Shown here: piece by piece, positions 8,204 to 15,958 of the stretch | Numbering within the stretch: the first letter of the stretch is position 1 | How the letters are laid out: every line of letters starts with the position of its first letter | Source: Afipia sp. | GTDB taxonomy: Bacteria; Pseudomonadota; Alphaproteobacteria; Rhizobiales; Xanthobacteraceae | Length of the DNA stretch: 64,000 nt | Reading direction: 5' to 3' | Assembly: GCA_024508675.1 (NCBI GenBank) | Contig: JANINQ010000001.1 | Span: forward strand, 124,001 to 188,000 | Notes under the pieces: model-generated | What the model was told of the DNA's origin: nothing | Databases searched by the model: none | What the model saw: the letters and a program-made list of their open reading frames with translations, nothing else | Program-made: the position numbers and the translations under genes

Positions 8204-8752
8204 TCACGGCACAAGGTCGCAGGTCTCGCCTTCCGGTACCTCCACTTCGAAAGTGTTGAGTGTCATCGACACCAGAGAATAATAGCCGAGCAATCCGATC
8301 AGTTCGACAATGCCGGTTTCCCCGAGGAGCTCGATAGCCTTCTGGTACAGCAGCGCCGGGACATTGTGGTTCTCATGCAGAGCTTCGCTGAATTCGTAGA
8401 CCAGTTGCGCTTTCGGATCGTCGAAATCAGGAACGTGGCGGTGATTGATCGCGTCGATGATGACTGGATCGAGTCCCGCAGCGAGCGCCAACTTCTTGTG
8501 GGCATACCATTCAAAGCGCGCGCTCCAGTGCCGCGCAGTTACGAGAATGGCGAGCTCGGACAGTCGCGGCCCGAGAGTGGTATCGTAGCGCAGGAACGCG
8601 CCGAGACGGCCTGCGTGCCGCGCGATGTCCGGCGCATGAATCCAGGCGCGCAGCGGCGGCGTCACCGTGCCGCGCTTGCTTGAAACGGACTCCGCATAAA
8701 TGTTCTTCTGGTCGTCGGTCATTTCGCTAGGCGGAAGGTCTCTCAGGCGCAT
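8204..8752 (-). CDS. Carboxymuconolactone decarboxylase-family protein
   Basis: 182 residues; LSELAILVTARHWSARFEWYAHKKLALAAGLDP is the CMD/AhpD helical signature. The CxxC pair used by AhpD-type peroxidases is absent, so this is not an alkylhydroperoxidase. The Glu/His pattern (EW..H) resembles the decarboxylase or lactonase-like branch. LYQKAIELLGETGIVELIGLLGYYSLVSMTLNTFEV matches the second half of this subfamily. It is probably cotranscribed with the VOC gene downstream and divergent from the acyl-CoA dehydrogenases. The context suggests processing of a ring-cleavage or lactone intermediate; the reaction is unproven. Confidence 0.85.
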   Translation of the reverse strand: MRLRDLPPSEMTDDQKNIYAESVSSKRGTVTPPLRAWIHAPDIARHAGRLGAFLRYDTTLGPRLSELAILVTARHWSARFEWYAHKKLALAAGLDPVIIDAINHRHVPDFDDPKAQLVYEFSEALHENHNVPALLYQKAIELLGETGIVELIGLLGYYSLVSMTLNTFEVEVPEGETCDLVP

Positions 8753-8943
8753 GGCCGTTTCCTTTGTTTTAAACGTGCTTGCCGGGCCCGTGATAAGGTC
8801 CGTGCATGGCTACCATATCCCAGGCTGCAGGGCTTTTCGCGCCAGCGAGATATTGAAATCCGCCAAGCGGGCGATACAGTCCGGCCCGGAAAATCAACAT
8901 TGGCCGCGCGTATCGTGCAGCGGCTCCGCCGAGGGAATGTCGA

Positions 8944-10128
8944 ATGAGCGATCTGGAAAAATTCCGCAGTGAGACACGTGCCTGGCTAGAGGCCAATTGC
9001 CCGCCGGAGATGCGCAAGCCCGTCGCAGACGAAAGCGATGTGTTCTGGGGCGGACGCAATACGAAATTTTCCTCCGAACCCCAGCGTCTCTGGTTCGAGC
9101 GCATGCGCGACAAGGGCTGGACTGTTCCTGATTGGCCAAAGGAATACGGCGGAGGCGGTCTCAACGCCGAGGAAACGAAAATCCTGCGTCAGGAAATGGC
9201 GGCGATCCGTGCGCGGCTTCCCTTGTCGAGCTTCGGCATCTGGATGCTTGGGCCGGCGCTTCTGAAGTATGGCACGGAAGAGCAGAAGCGCGAACATCTG
9301 CCGAAGATTTCCGCCGGTCTGATCCGCTGGTGCCAGGGCTATTCGGAGCCGAATGCGGGTTCGGATCTGGCTTCGCTGCAGACACGCGCCGACGTGGATG
9401 GCGACGATTACATCATCAACGGCCAGAAGATCTGGACGTCCTATGCGAACTACGCCGACTGGATATTCTGTCTGGTGCGGACCGACTTCAGCGCCAAGAA
9501 GCATGATGGCATCAGCTTCATTCTGTTCGACATGGCTTCGAAGGGAGTATCGACCAAGCCGATCCTGCTGATCTCCGGCAAATCGCCGTTCTGTGAGACC
9601 TTCTTCGACAATGTGCGCGTGCCGCGCTCGCGTGTGGTCGGAACGGTCAATCGGGGCTGGGATGTCGCAAAATATCTGCTGCAGCACGAGCGCTCGATGA
9701 TCTCGGGTCTGGGCGAGCGTGGCGGTGGCCGGCCGCTGGGGCAGGTCGCGGCAAACTCCATCGGCACGGATGATCGCGGACAGCTGGACGACGCGGTATT
9801 GCGCGGTCAGATCGCGGCCTTTGATGTTGATGAAGCGGCGCTCGCCTGCGCCGCGGAACGTGCGGTTGATCTGGCGAAAGCCGGGCAGGGACATCCGGCC
9901 TATTCATCGGCGCTGAAGTATTACGGCACTGAACTCAACAAGCGCCGTTATGAGCTTCTGATGTCGGCTGGCGGCGCCGATGCGCTGGAATGGGAAAGCG
10001 CGCGCTCGCATGAGGGAGCTTTGGCGCGTTCATGGCTGCGCACCAAGGCCAACTCGATCGAAGGCGGCACCAGCGAGGTGATGCTCGGCATTGTCGCCAA
10101 GCGCATTCTCGATCTGCCGGGCGCATAA
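8944..10128 (+). CDS. Acyl-CoA dehydrogenase, first of an adjacent pair
   Basis: 394 residues, normal for the family. GYSEPNAGSDLASLQTRA is the flavin-contacting strand region of the middle domain, followed by INGQKIWTSYANYADW. The C-terminal helical domain ends SIEGGTSEVMLGIVAKRILDLPG, the FAD/nucleotide motif of the large-subunit type. It oxidises an acyl-CoA to the 2-enoyl-CoA and passes electrons to ETF. SD GAGGGA precedes ATG 8944. A partner gene follows after a palindromic repeat, an arrangement like paired actinobacterial dehydrogenases that assemble as alpha2beta2 heterotetramers. Substrate is unknown. Confidence 0.93.
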   Translation: MSDLEKFRSETRAWLEANCPPEMRKPVADESDVFWGGRNTKFSSEPQRLWFERMRDKGWTVPDWPKEYGGGGLNAEETKILRQEMAAIRARLPLSSFGIWMLGPALLKYGTEEQKREHLPKISAGLIRWCQGYSEPNAGSDLASLQTRADVDGDDYIINGQKIWTSYANYADWIFCLVRTDFSAKKHDGISFILFDMASKGVSTKPILLISGKSPFCETFFDNVRVPRSRVVGTVNRGWDVAKYLLQHERSMISGLGERGGGRPLGQVAANSIGTDDRGQLDDAVLRGQIAAFDVDEAALACAAERAVDLAKAGQGHPAYSSALKYYGTELNKRRYELLMSAGGADALEWESARSHEGALARSWLRTKANSIEGGTSEVMLGIVAKRILDLPGA

Positions 10129-10135
10129 AACGCTT

Positions 10136-10213
10136 CGTCATTGCGAGCGAAGCGAACCAATCCATTTTCCGAACTGACTGGATTGTTTCGTCGCTTCGCT
10201 CCTCGCAATGACG
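10136..10213. repeat. Palindromic intergenic repeat (REP-like)
   Basis: Arm 10136-10164 begins CGTCATTGCGAGCGAAGCGA and its imperfect complement 10179-10213 ends GCTCCTCGCAATGACG, leaving a 14-base centre. The folded RNA or single strand would be a long hairpin. I recognise this sequence type as a high-copy dispersed element in Bradyrhizobium/Rhodopseudomonas genomes. It sits between two probably co-functional dehydrogenase genes and gives no protein. Confidence 0.85.
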
Positions 10214-10255
10214 GTCTGCTTCAACCCAGGTTTATCTGTATCGATTGGAACACCT

Positions 10256-11395
10256 ATGGCTCTCGTCCTCAACGAAGAACAGTCAATGCTGCGCGACAGC
10301 GCGCGCGGTCTCATCAGCGACAAGGCTCCGGTGACGCATTTGCGCAAGCTGCGAGACGACAAGGATACTACCGGATTCTCCCGGGACCTCTGGAAGACCT
10401 TTGCGGAGATGGGCTTCGCAGGCCTGCTCGTTCCTGAAGAATTCGGCGGCAGCGGGCTTGGTGCCGTCGAAGCTGGCGTGGTGATGGAGGAGATCGGCCG
10501 CACGCTGATGCCGTCGCCGTTTCTGTCGACCGGTGTGCTCGCTGCAAGCGCCCTGACGCGCGGCGGCAATGCCGGGCAGAAATCGGAATACCTGACGAGG
10601 CTGGCCAAGGGCGAATTGATCGCCGCACTGGCGGTGGACGAGGGCGCCAAGCACCGTCCGCTGAAAACGGCTCTGCAGGCGGTGCGCTCCGGGAACGGCT
10701 TCAAGCTGAAGGGTGCGAAAGCGTTTGTGATGGACGGTCATGTCGCTGACCTTTTGATCGTCGCAGCCCGCAGCGCGGGCAAGCCGGGCGATCGCGACGG
10801 GCTGACGCTGTTTCTGGTCGATTCGAAAGCCAAGAGCATCGAGATCGAACGCACCGCGATGGTGGACGCCCACAATGCCGCGCGGATCGTGTTTAATGAC
10901 ACGGACGTGACTTCGGATGGCGTTCTGGGTGAAGTCGATCAGGGTGGCGCTTTGCTCGAAGGCGTGCTCAACCTCGGCCGTGCAGCGGTTGCTTCGGAGA
11001 TGACGGGTCTCAGTGAAGAAGCATTCTCGCGTACGGTCACCTATCTGAAAGAACGCAAGCAGTTCGGAAAACTGATCGGCGAGTTCCAGGCACTCCAGCA
11101 TCGCGCGGCGCATCTCTATACGGAAATCGAGATCACCAAGGCGGCTGTGATGAAAGCGCTGCAGACGCTCGATGCCGATTTTGACAAGGCGGGCGCAGCT
11201 GTCTCCGTGGCCAAGGCAAAAGCGGGCTCGACGGCGACGCTTGCGGTGCAGGAAGCGGTGCAGATGCATGGCGGCGTCGGCATGACCGATGCCTTCGACA
11301 TCGGATTCTTCATGAAGCGCGCGCGGGTGTGTCAGGAACTGTTCGGCGATGCCGCCTATCATGCCGATCAGCTGGCCCGGCTGAAGAGCTACTGA
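10256..11395 (+). CDS. Acyl-CoA dehydrogenase, second of an adjacent pair
   Basis: The frame opens earlier (10208), but that part reads through the palindromic repeat, so I choose ATG 10256 (MALVLNEEQSMLRDSARGL, 379 residues). The middle domain is divergent: the GxSEP..GSD flavin motif is replaced by LAVDEGAKHRPLKTALQAVR. The C-terminal domain keeps ALQHRAAHLYTEIE and QMHGGVGMTDAFDIGFFMKRA (FAD contact), but lacks the terminal GGTSE motif. That split of motifs between two neighbours is what heteromeric dehydrogenases show, so this may be the smaller partner of the gene at 8944. The ribosome-binding site is weak. Confidence 0.9.
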   Translation: MALVLNEEQSMLRDSARGLISDKAPVTHLRKLRDDKDTTGFSRDLWKTFAEMGFAGLLVPEEFGGSGLGAVEAGVVMEEIGRTLMPSPFLSTGVLAASALTRGGNAGQKSEYLTRLAKGELIAALAVDEGAKHRPLKTALQAVRSGNGFKLKGAKAFVMDGHVADLLIVAARSAGKPGDRDGLTLFLVDSKAKSIEIERTAMVDAHNAARIVFNDTDVTSDGVLGEVDQGGALLEGVLNLGRAAVASEMTGLSEEAFSRTVTYLKERKQFGKLIGEFQALQHRAAHLYTEIEITKAAVMKALQTLDADFDKAGAAVSVAKAKAGSTATLAVQEAVQMHGGVGMTDAFDIGFFMKRARVCQELFGDAAYHADQLARLKSY

Positions 11396-11414
11396 GCGTC
11401 ATATCCCGCAAGAA

Positions 11415-11446
11415 AAATGGCCGGGACATCCCGGCCATTTTTTATT
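11415..11446. terminator. Bidirectional intrinsic terminator
   Basis: AAATGGCCGGGA (11415-11426) pairs perfectly with TCCCGGCCATTT (11429-11440), with A residues on the left and T residues on the right. It serves the convergent dehydrogenase (+) and amino-acid-binding-protein (-) genes. Confidence 0.92.
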
Positions 11447-11457
11447 CTGGATGATCT

Positions 11458-12507
11458 TTAGCGGATCGGCGGCGCGTACTGGATGCCGCCTGCGTTCCAG
11501 AGCTGGTTGAGGCCACGCGGGATCTTGAGCTTCGATCCTTCGCCGACGTTGCGGTCATAGACTTCGGCGTAATTGCCGACATGACGGATAATGCGCGCGG
11601 CCCAGTCCTTGGTCAGGTCGATTTCCTCGCCATAGGCGCCTTCGGTGCCGAGCAGCCGCATGATGTCAGGCTTCTTCGATTTCAGCGCTTCGTCGATATT
11701 CTTGGAGGTGACGCCGAGTTCTTCGGCATTCAGCATGGCGTAGATCGTCCACTTTACGATCAGCAGCCATTCATCGTCGCGCTGCCGGACGACCGGCGCG
11801 AGCGGCTCCTTCGAGATGACGTCCGGCAGGATGACATGCTCGCCGGGCTTGCTGAGCCGCAGCCGCAACGCATAAAGCTGCGACACATCCGTGGTCAGCA
11901 CGTCGCATTGACCGGAATCGTAAGCCTGCAGCACATCGTCAAGTTTCGGGAAATTCATCTCCTGATACTTGATGTTGTTGGCGCGGAAGTAGTCCGCGAG
12001 ATTGAGCTGTGTCGTTGTCCCCGCCTGAACACAAACCTTGCTGCCGTCGAGTTCGAGGCCGGAGTCGATCTTGCGGGACTGGCGGACCATGAAGCCTTCG
12101 CCATCGTAATAGGCGACGGCGGCGAAGTTCAGGCCATACTCGGTTTCGCGCGACATGCTCCAGGTGGAATTGCGCGACAGGATGTCGACCTTGCGATTGC
12201 GCAGTTCCTTGAATCGCTCGCTGGCATCGAGCGGAATGAACTTCACCTTGTTCGGATCGTTGAAGATCGCGGCGGCGACCGCGCGGCAGATATCGACGTC
12301 GAAGCCGGACCAGTTGCCCTTGTCGTCAGGGATCGAGAAGCCGGGCAGGCCGGTGTTGACGCCGCACAGCACCGCATCACGTTTTACGGTCCGCTTGAGG
12401 GTCCGCGTATCGTAGCGCTCATAGGTGATAGCTGCGGCAGCGACCGCGACAGCGATCAACGCGCCGATCGTCAGACCGGTCCCGAAGGTGCGCGAAAAAA
12501 TGGCCAT
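11458..12507 (-). CDS. Amino-acid-binding protein of the AapJ type, orphan
   Basis: 349 residues: a hydrophobic N-terminal segment (about 8-26) and then a type-II periplasmic binding protein fold. GFDVDICRAVAAAIFNDPNKVKFIPL, DILSRNSTWSMSRE and CVQAGTTTQLNLADYF are characteristic of the general L-amino-acid-binding protein AapJ/BztA. The mature protein would feed an ABC permease, but no aapQ/M/P genes are adjacent. The hydrophobic segment lacks a clear cleavage site (AAAAITYERYD), so the protein may remain membrane-anchored. The neighbour upstream is an L,D-transpeptidase 54 bases away. It could act as a spare receptor for a distant permease or in sensing; both are inferences. Confidence 0.85.
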   Translation of the reverse strand: MAIFSRTFGTGLTIGALIAVAVAAAAITYERYDTRTLKRTVKRDAVLCGVNTGLPGFSIPDDKGNWSGFDVDICRAVAAAIFNDPNKVKFIPLDASERFKELRNRKVDILSRNSTWSMSRETEYGLNFAAVAYYDGEGFMVRQSRKIDSGLELDGSKVCVQAGTTTQLNLADYFRANNIKYQEMNFPKLDDVLQAYDSGQCDVLTTDVSQLYALRLRLSKPGEHVILPDVISKEPLAPVVRQRDDEWLLIVKWTIYAMLNAEELGVTSKNIDEALKSKKPDIMRLLGTEGAYGEEIDLTKDWAARIIRHVGNYAEVYDRNVGEGSKLKIPRGLNQLWNAGGIQYAPPIR

Positions 12508-12561
12508 GAAGTAATCTCGCTTCTGAAGGATGCGTGCAAGGAAAACAGGTGTGCCGGAAGA

Positions 12562-13161
12562 TCAGATTTCGGGACGCTGGCGGATGATGACCTTGGTGCC
12601 CACGGGAACGCGCTCGTAAAGATCGGTCACATCGGCATTGACCAGACGGAAGCATCCGGACGACACGGCGCTGCCGATGGTCTGCGGCTGGTTGGTACCG
12701 TGAATGCGATAGACCGTTGCGCCGAGATACAGCGCGCGCGCACCCATCGGATTGCCCGGGCCGCCTGCCATGAAGCGCGGCAGATAGGGCTGGCGCGCGA
12801 TCATTTCCGGCGGCGGCGTCCAGTCGGGCCATTCCTGCTTGCGCGAAATCTTCTGCAGGCCCTGCCACTGGAAGCCTTCACGGCCGACGCCGATACCGTA
12901 GCGAAGCGCGCGTCCGTTGCCCTGGATCAGATACAGGAAGCGCTCGGATGTGCTGATGATGATGGTCCCCGGCGGCTCGGAGGTCCGATAGAAAACCGCA
13001 GTGCGCTTGAATTCCGGCGCCAGTTCTTCCTCGGCTTCGTTCGGAATGTAACCCGGCTGATCGCCGATGTTCATTTCGCGCCCCTGTGCGAAGGCATGAG
13101 GTGCCGTGAACAGAAGGCTGGCTGCGGTTGCCGCAAAAGCCAGAGAGCGAAGGAGGTTCAT
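12562..13161 (-). CDS. L,D-transpeptidase (YkuD domain)
   Basis: 199 residues with a signal peptide (about 1-25, ending HAFAQG) and a YkuD catalytic domain. IHGTNQPQTIGSAVSSGCFRL holds the family motif with His154 and the nucleophile Cys170. Such enzymes make 3-3 peptidoglycan cross-links or attach proteins to the wall in the periplasm. SEPPGTIIISTSERFLYLIQGNG is the first strand pair of the fold. Start ATG 13161 is preceded by a short promoter region; the amino-acid-binding protein follows and may share a transcript. Confidence 0.93.
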   Translation of the reverse strand: MNLLRSLAFAATAASLLFTAPHAFAQGREMNIGDQPGYIPNEAEEELAPEFKRTAVFYRTSEPPGTIIISTSERFLYLIQGNGRALRYGIGVGREGFQWQGLQKISRKQEWPDWTPPPEMIARQPYLPRFMAGGPGNPMGARALYLGATVYRIHGTNQPQTIGSAVSSGCFRLVNADVTDLYERVPVGTKVIIRQRPEI

Positions 13162-13325
13162 GTCGAGAATCCCGCGTTATTTCGTGCCCCGGATGCATCA
13201 AACCCGAGCCGTGCCCTGCTGGCAAGGCGCTATGGGTGCGCCGGATCTCTCTCGTGTCACATAAATCCCTTAAAATTCGTTCGAATCGAAGGGCTTGCCG
13301 GAGCAGCCGCATACCTCATCGATAG

Positions 13326-13363
13326 TCTGGCCCCGATCCTGAGCCATCAGGATCGGGGCCAGA
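13326..13363. other. Long perfect inverted repeat
   Basis: TCTGGCCCCGATCCT (13326-13340) and its exact complement (13349-13363) flank an 8-base loop GAGCCATC. The 15-pair stem lies between the amidohydrolase stop and the L,D-transpeptidase promoter. On the minus strand, where transcription ends, no T-run follows, so intrinsic termination is uncertain; on the plus strand a T5 follows after 7 bases. Confidence 0.7.
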
Positions 13364-13381
13364 CCGGGCATTTTTCCGGGA

Positions 13382-14644
13382 TCAGTTTGCCGAGAATGGC
13401 AGGGTATAGGGACGCCCGAACGGGACGCCGCCACGGACAGTCTGTACGGCCTTGAGATAGGCTTTTCCGGTCCGCGGCTTGTTCGATGTGTCGGGCAGCT
13501 CGACCGGGCCTTCGACCAGTTCCAGAACCGCGACATCGGCAGGTGCGCCGATCTGCAGGGTGCCGAGCTTGGGCACGCGGTCGATCACCGTGGCGGGTCT
13601 GATTGTTGCGGCCGCGATCACGTCTTCAAGAGAAAAGCCAAGCGCCAGAAACTTGCTTAGCACCCAGGGCAGATAGGGCTTGCTCGGCGTATTTGCGGCT
13701 GCGACATGCACGTCGCTTGAGATCGTGTCGGGCAAGAGGCCCTGCTGGATCGCCGCTTCCGCAACATCGTAGTTGAAGCTACCCGCGCCGTGGCCGACAT
13801 CAATGATGACGCCGCGCTTTTTGGCTTCCAGCAGCGCGGGCAATACCTTTCCGTTCTGCACGGTGTTATTGCCGAGGCTGCTGTATGGGTGGGTAAGGAT
13901 GTCGCCCGGGCGCAGCGTATCGACAAGAACCGAGAGGTCGCCCGGCGCATTGCCGATGTGGCACATCACACGGCCCTTGGTGCCGGAGCGCTCCACCGCG
14001 AGGATCGCCCGCTTGAGCGGCTCGATGCCGTTGTCACCGACGAAGGCCAGCGTTTCGCGCACCTTGGCGCCGAGCACAATATCCGGGTTTTCAGCAATGG
14101 TGCGCGCTGCCGCGTCGACATTGGCGTAATCGATGTTGAGCAGCTCCCCTACGGGAAATCCGGCGAGGCCGATGCTCGAGATATGAACGAATGCGAACAG
14201 ACGGCTGCGCGACTGCGCAGCGACCAGACGCTTGAAGCCAGCGAAATTATTCGCGCCGGCATCGCCTGCGCTGACATAGGTGGTGGTCGCCGAGTAGGGC
14301 ACGAGTTCATCGGGCGGAATGCCGATCGCCGAGCCGTATGGATAGACGTGGGTATGCAGGTCGACGAGGCCGGGCGTCACCAGCTTGCCCTTGGCATCGA
14401 TGGTCTGCTTCGCGCGTTCTGGTCCGATGGATGGTTCGACGGCTGCGATCTGCCCAAGCCGGATTCCGACGTCACGGATGCCGCGCAATTTCTGGCTGGG
14501 ATCGATGACCTCGCCGCCGCGGATTACCAGATCGAAAGGCACAGCTTGCTGTCCGAAGACGTTGCCGCCGCCGCCGATCGCTGCCGTGCCGGCGAGCGCC
14601 GTGGTTTTCAAGAAATCGCGCCGTGTCGGATTATCCAAGATCAC
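13382..14644 (-). CDS. Tat-exported amidohydrolase/deacetylase
   Basis: 420 residues with a twin-arginine signal close to the N-terminus (TRRDFLKTTALAGTAAIGGGG). The mature part is an amidohydrolase-superfamily barrel: PGLVDLHTHVYPYG (HxH metal ligands), GAKVRETLAF (Lys, probably carboxylated), MCHIGNAP and ILTHPYSS (His ligands), ISSDVH (catalytic Asp). It resembles the EF_0837/AHA_3915 group of deacetylase/dihydroorotase-like enzymes. Export of a cytoplasmic-type hydrolase with bound metal fits the Tat route. The start is a GTG at 14644; an in-frame TTG at 14638 is also possible. Substrate is unknown, perhaps an N-acyl amino acid. Confidence 0.85.
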   Translation of the reverse strand: MILDNPTRRDFLKTTALAGTAAIGGGGNVFGQQAVPFDLVIRGGEVIDPSQKLRGIRDVGIRLGQIAAVEPSIGPERAKQTIDAKGKLVTPGLVDLHTHVYPYGSAIGIPPDELVPYSATTTYVSAGDAGANNFAGFKRLVAAQSRSRLFAFVHISSIGLAGFPVGELLNIDYANVDAAARTIAENPDIVLGAKVRETLAFVGDNGIEPLKRAILAVERSGTKGRVMCHIGNAPGDLSVLVDTLRPGDILTHPYSSLGNNTVQNGKVLPALLEAKKRGVIIDVGHGAGSFNYDVAEAAIQQGLLPDTISSDVHVAAANTPSKPYLPWVLSKFLALGFSLEDVIAAATIRPATVIDRVPKLGTLQIGAPADVAVLELVEGPVELPDTSNKPRTGKAYLKAVQTVRGGVPFGRPYTLPFSAN

Positions 14645-14797
14645 CCCCGAAAATGTTTCCGCCGTGTGGCGGTTGATCGAAGGCAGCTATAGCGCAGAGC
14701 GTCTGTATTTATTTTGCATTGATCGCGCGCGGGCGGTGGCTTTATGCCTTGCGACGATGCAGCGATAGCAAAGTCCATGCGCGGCGCGCTTGCGCGA

Positions 14798-14929
14798 TCA
14801 ATGCGGGGCGATCCAGAGCCGCAGGATATAGGCGAAGGTGGCAACAGTGCCGGTCCCCAGCAGCCAGAGTGCGACGAACCACAACAGGCGTTGCGTCAGG
14901 GGACGCGGTTGCTCTGGCGGGGAAATCAT
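14798..14929 (-). CDS. DUF2474 small subunit of the bd-type quinol oxidase (CydX-like)
   Basis: This short frame lies 10 bases beyond the cydB stop on the same strand. The 43 residues, from ATG 14929, contain one membrane helix (LLWFVALWLLGTGTVATFAY) and a basic segment after it. The pattern matches DUF2474, tiny proteins encoded next to cyanide-insensitive bd oxidases and regarded as CydX-like accessory subunits. A GTG at 14938 would overlap cydB by stop-start coupling and is an alternative start. There is no strong Shine-Dalgarno, which fits translational coupling. Confidence 0.82.
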   Translation of the reverse strand: MISPPEQPRPLTQRLLWFVALWLLGTGTVATFAYILRLWIAPH

Positions 14930-14939
14930 GACTGCCACA

Positions 14940-15953
14940 CTAGTGATACCCGCTCGATGCATCGACCTTGCCGCGAAACACCCAGTAGGCCCATCCGGTG
15001 TAGATCAGAATGATCGGCACCAGCACCGCCACGCCGAAGATCATGAAGTTGAGGCTGTTAGCAGGCGCGGCCGCCTGCCAGATGGTGACGCTCTGCGGCA
15101 CGATATAGGGATACATGCTGACGCCGAGCCCAGCATAGGTGATTGCGAACAGGACGAGCGAGAGAACAAAGGGTCGATAGTCCTGTTTGTTCGCGAGGCT
15201 TCTCAGCAGCAGCAGTGTGATCGCGGCGACCGCTACCGGAATCGGCGCGGTAAAGAGGATGTTCGGCCACTCGAACCAGCGGCGCCAGTATTCCGCCTGC
15301 AGAAATGGCGTGGCGAGACTGACGGCGACAATGGCGATCAGCGTGGCGATCAGCAGCCACCAGCTCAGACGATAGGCATGTTCGCGCAGTTCGCCCGTCG
15401 TCTTCATCACGAGCCATGTCGCGCCAAGCAGGCCGTAACCTGCGACCACGGCGCAGCCGGTCAGAATGCTGAAGGGCGTCAGCCAGTCCCACCAGCCGCC
15501 CGCATAATGCCGTCCCTCAACATGGACACCCTGCAGAATTGCGCCGAGCGCGATGCCCTGAGCCAATGCCGCAATCAGGGAGCCGCCGGCGAAGGCGATG
15601 TCCCAGCGGTTACGTTCGCTCTTGGTGCGCCAGCGGAATTCGAAAGCGACTCCGCGAAAGATAAGACCGATCAGCATGGCGATGATCGGCGTATAGATCG
15701 CTGGCATAAGGATCGCATAGGCCAGCGGAAATGCGGCCATCAGGCCGCCGCCGCCCAGGACCAGCCAGGTTTCGTTGCCGTCCCAGACCGGTGCAACGGT
15801 ATTCATCATCACATCGCGGTCTTCCTTCCTCGGAAACATCGGAAACAGCATGCCCAGACCGAGATCGAAGCCGTCCATCACGATATACATGAAGACCGCA
15901 AACGCGATGATGAAGGCCCACAGCGTCGCAATGTCGAATGTGATTCCGGTCAT
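14940..15953 (-). CDS. cydB: Cytochrome bd-type (cyanide-insensitive) quinol oxidase subunit II
   Basis: About 337 residues, eight or nine hydrophobic helices. YIVMDGFDLGLGMLFP near the N-terminus is the conserved GDGFDLG-type motif. PVWDGNETWLVLGGGGLMAAFPLAYA is the subunit-II signature. It is the structural partner of CydA in reducing oxygen to water with quinol. ATG 15953 has GAGGTGA 8 bases upstream; a GTG at 15962 overlapping the cydA stop would add three residues. It is translated from the same transcript as cydA and is followed by the DUF2474 gene. Confidence 0.95.
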   Translation of the reverse strand: MTGITFDIATLWAFIIAFAVFMYIVMDGFDLGLGMLFPMFPRKEDRDVMMNTVAPVWDGNETWLVLGGGGLMAAFPLAYAILMPAIYTPIIAMLIGLIFRGVAFEFRWRTKSERNRWDIAFAGGSLIAALAQGIALGAILQGVHVEGRHYAGGWWDWLTPFSILTGCAVVAGYGLLGATWLVMKTTGELREHAYRLSWWLLIATLIAIVAVSLATPFLQAEYWRRWFEWPNILFTAPIPVAVAAITLLLLRSLANKQDYRPFVLSLVLFAITYAGLGVSMYPYIVPQSVTIWQAAAPANSLNFMIFGVAVLVPIILIYTGWAYWVFRGKVDASSGYH

Positions 15954-15958
15954 GGCGC

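Noticed and set aside
11581-13455. 624-codon plus-strand frame
   Set aside because: Runs antisense to the amino-acid-binding protein and L,D-transpeptidase and through the intervening gaps; it is a GC-driven shadow.
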